From Streptomyces violaceoruber (lineage in GTDB: Bacteria > Actinomycetota > Actinomycetes > Streptomycetales > Streptomycetaceae), in the NCBI RefSeq assembly GCF_033406955.1, contig NZ_CP137734.1, forward strand, positions 1,798,001-1,862,000: a stretch of 64,000 nucleotides of DNA, written 5' to 3'. The stretch's first letter is position 1; the number at the start of each line of letters is the position of its first letter. The position numbers and the translations under genes are program-made. Below, in pieces: positions 57,913 to 64,000 of this stretch. A model generated the notes under the pieces. It worked only from the letters and a program-made list of their open reading frames with translations, made no database searches and was not told the origin of the DNA.

Positions 57913-57939
57913 AAGATCCCGCCCGCGTAGCGTGTTCGC

Positions 57940-59337
57940 ATGAACATGAGCGCTGGGGACGGGAAGAGCGAGCGGCTGGTCGTGATCGGCGGCGACGCCG
58001 CGGGCATGTCCGCGGCGTCGCAGGCGCGCCGGCTGAAGGGCCCGGACGAGCTGGAGATCGTGGCGTTCGAGCGCGGTCACTTCAGCTCGTTCTCGGCGTG
58101 CGGCATCCCGTACTGGGTCGGCGGCGACGTGACCGGTCGGGACGCGCTGATCGCGCGCACGCCCGAGGAGCACCGCGCCCGGGACATCGACCTCAGGATG
58201 CGCACCGAGGTCACGGAGATCGACGTGGCCGGCGGTCGGGTACGCGCGCGTGACGTCGATTCCGGGGCTCGGTCCTGGGTGTCGTACGACAAGCTCGTGA
58301 TCGGGACCGGGGCGCGGCCGGTCCGGCCGGAGCTGCCGGGCATCGACGCGCCCGGCGTGCACGGGGTGCAGACGCTGGACGACGGGCAGGCGCTGCTCGA
58401 CACGCTGACACGCACGCGCGGCCGTCGCGCGGTGGTCGTCGGCGCCGGGTACATCGGCGTGGAGATGGCCGAGGCGCTGATCAACCGCGGTTACGAGGTG
58501 ACGGTCGTCAACCGCGGCCGGGAGCCGATGTCGACGCTGGACCCGGACATGGGCCGCATGGTGCACGGGGCGATGGAGGGTCTCGGCATCACCATGGTCA
58601 ACGACGCCGAGGTCACCGGGGTGCTGACCGGGGACGACGGCCGGGTCCGGGCGGTGGCGACCGAGGACGCCGAGTTCCCGGCGGACGTGGTGGTGCTCGG
58701 CATCGGTGTGCGCCCCGAGACGGGGCTCGCCGCGGCGGCGGGGCTGCCGCTCGGCGCGCACGGCGGGCTGCTGACCGACCTCGCGATGCGGGTGCGCGGG
58801 CACGAGAACATCTGGGCGGGCGGCGACTGCGTGGAGGTGCTCGACCTGGTCTCCGGCCAGGAGCGGCACATTCCGCTGGGTACGCACGCCAACAAGCACG
58901 GGCAGGTCGTCGGCACCAACGTCGGCGGCGGCTACGCGACCTTCCCGGGCGTGGTCGGCACGGCGGTCAGCAAGGTCTGCGACCTGGAGATCGCGCGGAC
59001 CGGCCTGAGGGAGAAGGACGCGCTGCGGGCGGGGCTGCGTTTCGTGACGTCGACCGTCGAGTCCACCAGCCGGGCGGGCTACTACCCGAACGCGTCCCCC
59101 ATGACGGTGAAGATGCTGGCCGAGCGGCGCACCGGGCGGCTGCTCGGCGTGCAGATCGTCGGCCGTGAGGGCGCGGGCAAGCGGGTCGACATCGCCGCGG
59201 TGGCCCTCACGGCCGGGATGACGGTCGAGCAGATGACCGCCCTGGACCTCGGTTACGCGCCGCCCTTCTCACCGGTGTGGGACCCGGTGCTGGTGGCCGC
59301 CCGCAAGGCGGCGAGGGAGGTCGAGCAGCAGCGCTGA
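57940..59337 (+). CDS. NADH oxidase / CoA-disulfide reductase family flavoprotein
   Basis: A 465-aa pyridine-nucleotide-disulfide oxidoreductase. FAD loop VVIGGDAAGMSAA (14-26), the single redox cysteine Cys54 in SFSACGIPYW, and a second nucleotide loop VVVGAGYIGVEMAEAL. This Cys pattern belongs to the CoADR/Nox group, which reduces CoA disulfide, polysulfide or oxygen. The exact substrate is not determined. It follows the DUF4349 gene by 27 bp. Confidence 0.9.
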   Translation: MNMSAGDGKSERLVVIGGDAAGMSAASQARRLKGPDELEIVAFERGHFSSFSACGIPYWVGGDVTGRDALIARTPEEHRARDIDLRMRTEVTEIDVAGGRVRARDVDSGARSWVSYDKLVIGTGARPVRPELPGIDAPGVHGVQTLDDGQALLDTLTRTRGRRAVVVGAGYIGVEMAEALINRGYEVTVVNRGREPMSTLDPDMGRMVHGAMEGLGITMVNDAEVTGVLTGDDGRVRAVATEDAEFPADVVVLGIGVRPETGLAAAAGLPLGAHGGLLTDLAMRVRGHENIWAGGDCVEVLDLVSGQERHIPLGTHANKHGQVVGTNVGGGYATFPGVVGTAVSKVCDLEIARTGLREKDALRAGLRFVTSTVESTSRAGYYPNASPMTVKMLAERRTGRLLGVQIVGREGAGKRVDIAAVALTAGMTVEQMTALDLGYAPPFSPVWDPVLVAARKAAREVEQQR

Positions 59338-59351
59338 GGGGCGCCCGCCGG

Positions 59352-59714
59352 TCAGGCCGTGCCGTTGATCCGGTCGATGGCCTGCCGTGCCTGCTCGGCC
59401 GGGGGCCGCGCCGGCAGGGAGGACACGGACGCCGGGGCGCCCATCGGCGCCGGGGCGGTCGCCGGCACCGGGGTGCGTACCGCGGGCGGCTGTTCACCGG
59501 CCGGCTTGGCGTGGGACGCCCCGCGCGCGGAGCGCAGCCGGTGGCTCACCGCCTCGTCCAGCGTCACCGGCCGCTGCATCTGCGCCGCCAGCCGCCCCGC
59601 CTCCTGACCGAGGCGGGCGACGTCCTCCCAGGGGAGGCGGAGGACGAGGGCGACCTCGGCCTCGCCGTCGGGCAGGGCGTGCATCGCCGGAGCCGGTGTG
59701 ACCCGTTCGTTCAT
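59352..59714 (-). CDS. Small conserved protein, function unknown
   Basis: A 120-aa cytoplasmic protein. The first 60 residues look folded (EAEVALVLRLPWEDVARLGQEAGRLAAQMQRPVTLDEAVSHRL); the rest is Ala/Pro-rich. The LDEAVSHRLR pattern suggests a helix-turn-like segment, but no family is recognised. ATG at 59714 has GAGGAAC upstream. It converges with the flavoprotein gene (14-nt gap) and is divergent from the rhomboid gene. Confidence 0.6.
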   Translation of the reverse strand: MNERVTPAPAMHALPDGEAEVALVLRLPWEDVARLGQEAGRLAAQMQRPVTLDEAVSHRLRSARGASHAKPAGEQPPAVRTPVPATAPAPMGAPASVSSLPARPPAEQARQAIDRINGTA

Positions 59715-59849
59715 CGCCTGTTCCTCACGTCGTCCCCGCGTCCCGCCTTCCCCGGGCCGCGGGCGGTTGAGAGGACATACGTACACACGGACGGGGGCGT
59801 TCAACGGGGCGGACCGGTTCACCGCCGGCCGGGCGGGCAGTACTGTCTC

Positions 59850-60668
59850 GTGGTCATCCCCGTCCATGACGTGAACCCGGCGCGCCGCACCCCGTGGGTG
59901 ACGTACGCCCTGATCCTCGCGAACGTCCTGGTGTTCCTGTTCACCCCCGGCATGGCCGGATCCGCGTCGGGCGACGGCAGTCTCGCGCAGATGTGTGACC
60001 TCCAGGCCTTCCTGGACCACTGGGCGGCGGTGCCGCAGGAGCTGCTCCAGCACCGGATGCCCCGCCTGGTGCCCACCGGCGCCGTGGGGGTCGGCCCGCA
60101 GGGGCCCGGCTGCGTGGTCGCGCCGCCCGGCTACGACAAGTCGCCGGAGCTGAGCGTCCTGACGGCGATGTTCCTGCACGGCGGCTGGCTGCACCTGCTG
60201 GGCAACATGCTCTTCCTGTGGATCTTCGGCAACAACGTCGAGGACCGGATGGGCCACGTCCCCTTCCTGCTCTTCTACGGCGTCTGCGGCTACGCGGCGA
60301 CCTACGGCTTCGCGCTTCTCGACGCCGACTCGGGTGCCCCGCTGATCGGTGCGTCGGGTGCGATCGCCGGGGTGCTCGGCGCCTATCTGGTGCTGTATCC
60401 GAGGGCTCGCGTCTGGGTGCTGGTGCCCTTCCTGGTCTTCCTGCCGCTGCGGCTGCCGGCCTGGCTGGTGCTGGGCTTCTGGTTCGGGCTCCAGGCGGTC
60501 TACTCCTCCGGCGGCGCCGTGTCCGACGCGGGCACGGTGGCGTACGTGGCGCACGTCGTCGGCTTCGTCGCCGGCATGCTGATCGCCTGGCCGCTGCGCC
60601 GGGGCACCCCGCGCCCGCCGCAGCCGCCCGGGCTGCTGTTCGGGCGGCGGGCGCGGCCGGGGTGGTGA
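59850..60668 (+). CDS. Rhomboid-family intramembrane serine protease
   Basis: A 272-aa polytopic protein. The catalytic Ser169 is in GASGAIAG and His235 in VAYVAHVVGF, with HGGWLHLLGNM supplying the conserved His/Asn of helix 2. It cleaves transmembrane substrates inside the membrane. GTG at 59850 is the likely start; TACTGT just before it may be a -10 box, so GTG at 59868 is an alternative. Confidence 0.88.
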   Translation: MVIPVHDVNPARRTPWVTYALILANVLVFLFTPGMAGSASGDGSLAQMCDLQAFLDHWAAVPQELLQHRMPRLVPTGAVGVGPQGPGCVVAPPGYDKSPELSVLTAMFLHGGWLHLLGNMLFLWIFGNNVEDRMGHVPFLLFYGVCGYAATYGFALLDADSGAPLIGASGAIAGVLGAYLVLYPRARVWVLVPFLVFLPLRLPAWLVLGFWFGLQAVYSSGGAVSDAGTVAYVAHVVGFVAGMLIAWPLRRGTPRPPQPPGLLFGRRARPGW

Positions 60669-60686
60669 CCGGCGGGCCGGGTGTGC

Positions 60687-61901
60687 TCAGGCGGGGGTCG
60701 CCTCGCTCTGCGCGGCGGGGGCCGGTTCGGTCCAGCTGATCCGGGTGCTGCACAGGGCGACGGCGCCCGCCGAGGCGGCCACGGCGCCCATGCCCCACGC
60801 CAGGTTGCTCGCGCCGGCGATGAAGCCGATGAGCGGCGGGCCGGCCAGCAGCCCCGTGGTGCCCATGGCGGCAACCAGGGTCAGCGCGTCCGAGCCCTGC
60901 CGGGCGGCGGCGGCGTAGACGCAGGGGGTCACGGCCGCGATGCCCAGGCCCATGCAGGCGAAGCCCGCGAGCGCCGGGGCGACGCCGCCGCTGACCAGGG
61001 CGACGGCGAGACCGGCGGCGGCCACGGCGCTGCCCAGCAGGACGACCCGGCCGTCGCCCCAGCGGCCGCGCCAGCCGTCGGCGAAGAGGCGGGCGACGAC
61101 CATCATCCCGGACACCACGGCGATGCCGAGCGGGGCGAGTTCCGCCGAGGCCTCGGCGATGTCCTTCAGGTAGAGGGCGGACCAGTCGTTCATGGCGCCC
61201 TCGGCGACCGTGCCGAAGACCATGGCGCAGCACATCCACAGGGTCAGGCGCGAGGGGACGGTCCAGCGGCGGCGGCCCGGCTTCGGGCCGGCGTCGGCCG
61301 GGGCGTCGGCCGCGGCCCCGTCGTCGGCCGTGGCGTCCTCGTCGAGCAGTCCGGTGCGCGCCGTCACGCCCAGTGCGGCGAGCAGGACGACGGCGACACC
61401 GAAGTGCGCCGCGACCGATCCGGTGGCGGCGGTCATGCCGGAGGCGAGCAGGGCCGCGAGCAGGGAGCCGGCGCTGAAGACGGCGTGCAGCCGCGCCATC
61501 GTGTTGCGTTCGTGCCGTGTCTCCAGGGCGGCGCCCTGCGCGTTCATGGCCACGTTCAGGCAGCCGACGAGGACGCCGTCGGCGCACATCACCAGCAGGG
61601 CCACCGGGTAGTTGGGCGCCGCCGCCAGGGCGAGCAGCAGCAGGGCCAGGCCCAGCTGGGACAGCAGGGCGAGGCGCCGCGAGCCCATCCGGCGCATCAG
61701 CCAGGCCACCGCCGGGAAGGACACCGCCGCGCCGACCCCCGCGGCCATCAGGAGCACCCCCACCTCGGCCGCGCTCAGGTCGAGGTCGGCCTTGATGGCG
61801 GGGATCCGCGCGGCCCACGTGGCGTACTGGAAGCCGAGGGACAGGAACAGCGCGGCGATCGCCAGTTGGCCGCGCCGGAAGGGGTCGTGGAGACGGGTCA
61901 C
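60687..61901 (-). CDS. MFS transporter
   Basis: A 404-aa, 12-helix major facilitator, with MRRMGSRRLALL as the loop 2-3 motif. It is probably an efflux pump. It starts at GTG 61901 (SD GAAGTGAG) or TTG 61907, immediately after the GNAT stop, so it is the last gene of a reverse-strand operon with the PLP decarboxylase. It may export the product of that operon; this is inference. Confidence 0.88.
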   Translation of the reverse strand: MTRLHDPFRRGQLAIAALFLSLGFQYATWAARIPAIKADLDLSAAEVGVLLMAAGVGAAVSFPAVAWLMRRMGSRRLALLSQLGLALLLLALAAAPNYPVALLVMCADGVLVGCLNVAMNAQGAALETRHERNTMARLHAVFSAGSLLAALLASGMTAATGSVAAHFGVAVVLLAALGVTARTGLLDEDATADDGAAADAPADAGPKPGRRRWTVPSRLTLWMCCAMVFGTVAEGAMNDWSALYLKDIAEASAELAPLGIAVVSGMMVVARLFADGWRGRWGDGRVVLLGSAVAAAGLAVALVSGGVAPALAGFACMGLGIAAVTPCVYAAAARQGSDALTLVAAMGTTGLLAGPPLIGFIAGASNLAWGMGAVAASAGAVALCSTRISWTEPAPAAQSEATPA

Positions 61902-61907
61902 GCGCAA

Positions 61908-62477
61908 TCAGCTCACTTCGCGCAGGGTGGGGGCGGGCGGGGAGAGGGAGGGGCGGTCCCGGGTCCGCCGGGCGGCCGCCACCGGCTTGGACATGTAGAC
62001 GGCGTCGCCGCCGTACTCGCCGGCCGGCACCACGCCCGGCTCGGCCACGAAGCCGCGCGCCGACCAGAACCGTTCGGTGCCGCCCACGGCGACCAGGGAG
62101 ATCCGCTCGTCCCCGCGCGCCCGGGCGGTGGCGGTGAGGTGGTGCAGGAGGTGCCGGCCGAGCCCCCTGCGGCGCAGCCCGGGGGCGACGACGATGTCGT
62201 GGAGGTGGAGGTTCCCGGGCTCGGAAGCGTCCCGGTCCGCCTCCGTCCGCGTCAGGTCCGGGTAGCGGTGCGGCGGGTAGGGCAGCGCGAGCACGTAGCC
62301 CGCCGTACGGGCGCCGAGGTCCACCACGAAGCAGGTGTCCGGCGACGCCGCCGCCCGGGACTGGAGCGCGGCCCGGCCCTCCGACAGGCCGAGGCCGGTG
62401 TAGGCGTCCCGCTCCAGCGTCACGACCGCGTCCCAGTCCCCGTCGGCGAGGGGGCGTACGCGCACGGTCTCAGTCAT
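61908..62477 (-). CDS. GNAT-family N-acetyltransferase
   Basis: A 189-aa GNAT. The acetyl-CoA loop is VVAPGLRRRGLGRHLL, preceded by LHLHDIVV. The target may be an amine, which would fit the decarboxylase product. It overlaps the decarboxylase gene by 8 nt, a sign of coupled translation. Confidence 0.9.
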   Translation of the reverse strand: MTETVRVRPLADGDWDAVVTLERDAYTGLGLSEGRAALQSRAAASPDTCFVVDLGARTAGYVLALPYPPHRYPDLTRTEADRDASEPGNLHLHDIVVAPGLRRRGLGRHLLHHLTATARARGDERISLVAVGGTERFWSARGFVAEPGVVPAGEYGGDAVYMSKPVAAARRTRDRPSLSPPAPTLREVS

Positions 62478-63678
62478 CGGCGCCGGTCCTCTCCGGGCGG
62501 CCCGCGAAGGCGTACGGGAGCGGGGCGAAGCCGTTGAAGCCCCGGGTCGTGTAGCTGGTCGCGTAGGCGCCGCAGGACAGCACCCAGACCGGGTCGCCCG
62601 AGGCCAGTGCCGCGGGCACCGGGACCAGCCCCTCCTCGTGGGAGTAGGCGTCGTCGCTGTCGCAGGTGGGTCCGGCGACCACGGCCGGGACGCAGGGGCC
62701 GTCGGGGTGGCCCGGGAAGACCAGCCGGTACTGCAGGGCGTCCATCTCGTACAGGCCGTTGAACTTGCCGCAGCTCAGGTAGAGCCAGTGCTGCCGCTCG
62801 CCGTCGGCCGCCCGGCGCTCGGTGAGGCGGACGACGTGGGCGCGGATCGCGCCGTGGTCGGCGACGAGGTGCCGCCCGGGTTCGACGACGAAGTCCAGGT
62901 GGCCGCCGTGGATCCGGCGCAGCTCGTCCATGCCCTCCCGGATCACGGCGAAGATCTTGTCCAGCGGTGGGTCGAGGGGGGCGCCGTGCCGGTCGCGGTA
63001 GCCGAGCGCGGGCAGGCCGCCGCCGAGGTTGACGTGGTCGACGCGGATGCCGTGCCGGCCGAGTGCGCGCAGTACGTCGCCCAAATCGTCGACGGCGCCG
63101 TGCCAGGCCTCGCTCGTCATCTGCTGGGACCCGACGTGCACGGACAGGCCGGCCGGCACCAGACCGGCGTCCCGGGCCGCCACCAGCACCCGGACGGCGT
63201 CGCCGGGCGGGCAGCCGAACTTGTTGCTCAGCCCCCACAGCGCGCCCGCCCCGCCGGTCGCCACCCGGCAGAACACCCGGGCGCCGGGGGCGTGGACGGC
63301 GAGGGCGGCGACGTCCTGGAGGCTGTCGGTGGCGAAGGTGCGCACGCCGAGCCGGTGGGCCTCGGCGATGTTCCGGTCGGACTTGACGGTGTTGCCGTAG
63401 TGCACGCGGCCGGCCGGCACCCCGGCCCGCAGCGCCTGCTCGACCTCGCCGGGGCTCGCCGCGTCGGCACCGGCGCCCCGGCCTGCCAGGGCGGCGAGTA
63501 CCTCGTCGACCGGGCAGGCCTTCATCGCGAACCGCACGTGCACGCCCGGCAGTTCGTCCCGCAGCGTGTCGTGGCGCCGCTCGATGCCGGCCAGGTCGTA
63601 CACGAGCCGGTCCTCGGTGGCGGCGGCGAGCGCGGCGGCCAGGGGTGCGCCGAGGTCCGCGGCCGTCAGGGGGCTCAC
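62470..63678 (-). CDS. Type III PLP-dependent decarboxylase (ornithine/lysine/diaminopimelate type)
   Basis: A 402-aa alanine-racemase-fold decarboxylase. The PLP lysine is Lys53 in FAMKACP; it also has HVGSQ, NLGGGLPALGY, EPGRHLV, the CDSDD active-site motif and a C-terminal YTTRGFNGF. It lacks features of LysA diaminopimelate decarboxylase and resembles ornithine-type enzymes. The GTG at 63678 overlaps the upstream stop by 4 nt. The operon (unknown gene, decarboxylase, GNAT, MFS) suggests a small-molecule pathway. Confidence 0.88.
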   Translation of the reverse strand: MSPLTAADLGAPLAAALAAATEDRLVYDLAGIERRHDTLRDELPGVHVRFAMKACPVDEVLAALAGRGAGADAASPGEVEQALRAGVPAGRVHYGNTVKSDRNIAEAHRLGVRTFATDSLQDVAALAVHAPGARVFCRVATGGAGALWGLSNKFGCPPGDAVRVLVAARDAGLVPAGLSVHVGSQQMTSEAWHGAVDDLGDVLRALGRHGIRVDHVNLGGGLPALGYRDRHGAPLDPPLDKIFAVIREGMDELRRIHGGHLDFVVEPGRHLVADHGAIRAHVVRLTERRAADGERQHWLYLSCGKFNGLYEMDALQYRLVFPGHPDGPCVPAVVAGPTCDSDDAYSHEEGLVPVPAALASGDPVWVLSCGAYATSYTTRGFNGFAPLPYAFAGRPERTGADD

Positions 63679-64000
63679 CGCGGCCGCCCCTCGGACGGGC
63701 GGACCGGGGTGGTCCTGGCCGCGGCCACCATGGACTCCCACGCCTCCGTCAGCAGTGCGAAGTCGGCCATGTCGCCGCGTGCCTCGTCCAGGAGGCGGGC
63801 GCGGCGGCCGGCCAGCAGGTCGGCGAAGTCGGCGTATCTGCCGCCGAGCCTTCGGTAGGCGGCGTCCAGGGCGTCGAGCCGGCGGACGTTCTCCGCGGTG
63901 TCGAGGCCGGTGCTCTCGCGGGCCAGGGCGGCGACGGTGTCGGGGCGGACCCGGCCGTGCTCGTCCAGCAGGGCGTCGCCCGCCCCGGCCATGCGGTCGT
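63675..64000 (-). CDS. Unknown protein, C-terminal part (5' end outside window)
   Basis: The frame is open to the right edge, so only the last 108 codons are visible. They form charged helices (LDEHGRVRPDTVAALARESTG; LLTEAWESMV). An apparent ATG at 63992 is probably internal. No domain is recognised. It overlaps the decarboxylase start by 4 nt and is the first visible gene of the operon. Confidence 0.65.
   Translation of the reverse strand, partial: DRMAGAGDALLDEHGRVRPDTVAALARESTGLDTAENVRRLDALDAAYRRLGGRYADFADLLAGRRARLLDEARGDMADFALLTEAWESMVAAARTTPVRPSEGRPR

Overview
The window is high-GC actinobacterial DNA with GTG and TTG starts, many 1-14 nt start/stop overlaps and Streptomyces-type gene families. 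It looks like a chromosomal segment of a Streptomyces from the S. coelicolor / S. lividans group. The lrm-mgt resistance pair, a bifunctional geosmin synthase next to a CprB-type gamma-butyrolactone receptor homologue, and a conservon (cvnABCD) all fit that group. The species call is inference. I saw no tRNA, rRNA, CRISPR array, prophage or complete insertion sequence. About 58 protein genes are supported, two of them cut by the window ends.

Layout. (1) 1-2.1 kb: macrolide/lincosamide resistance, mgt (cut at the left edge) and lrm, preceded by what looks like a leaderless regulatory leader peptide and a set of competing RNA stems. (2) 2.1-8.4 kb: a sugar ABC importer operon (solute-binding lipoprotein and two permeases), an APH-type kinase, a DnaQ-type exonuclease and a HEPN-domain protein. 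(3) 8.6-17.5 kb: a MITE-like inverted-repeat element, then glgX, treY and treZ, which together can turn glycogen into trehalose. An M14 carboxypeptidase gene and a DUF1707-FHA gene lie on the opposite strand between treY and treZ. (4) 17.5-25.8 kb: an APH-fold pseudokinase, an M24 aminopeptidase P, a metallophosphoesterase, a PDZ membrane protein, geosmin synthase, a DUF89 phosphatase, a 30-bp tandem repeat tract and cprB.

(5) 26-31.3 kb: a periplasmic-binding lipoprotein followed by cvnA (sensor kinase-like), cvnB (roadblock), cvnC (DUF742) and cvnD (small GTPase). (6) 31.3-34.9 kb: an OpuC/ProU-type osmoprotectant importer operon. (7) 35-40.1 kb: msrB, murC, a stress-protein-like gene, a RibD-type reductase, a low-complexity repeat tract and the AFG1/ZapE ATPase gene. 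(8) 40.1-43.7 kb: a perfect 34-bp palindrome, a phased TTGACC triplet, then a secreted protein, a beta-carbonic anhydrase, a translationally coupled SulP transporter and a slipin. (9) 43.8-50.4 kb: a PhoX-type protein, an FAD-Rieske oxidoreductase, a polysaccharide deacetylase, a small zinc-ribbon protein, a two-gene ABC exporter and a Pth2-like protein.

(10) 50.5-52.7 kb: a DUF692 (MNIO) enzyme fused to a DUF2063-like domain, followed by a TIGR04222 membrane protein. This pair is the best candidate for an undescribed modification system. (11) 52.8-60.7 kb: a secreted tripeptidyl-aminopeptidase-like hydrolase, the haem genes hemQ and hemY, a DUF4349 lipoprotein, an NADH-oxidase/CoA-disulfide-reductase family flavoprotein, a small unknown gene and a rhomboid protease. 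(12) 60.7-64 kb: a tightly packed reverse-strand operon of a cut-off unknown gene, a type III PLP decarboxylase, a GNAT acetyltransferase and an MFS exporter.
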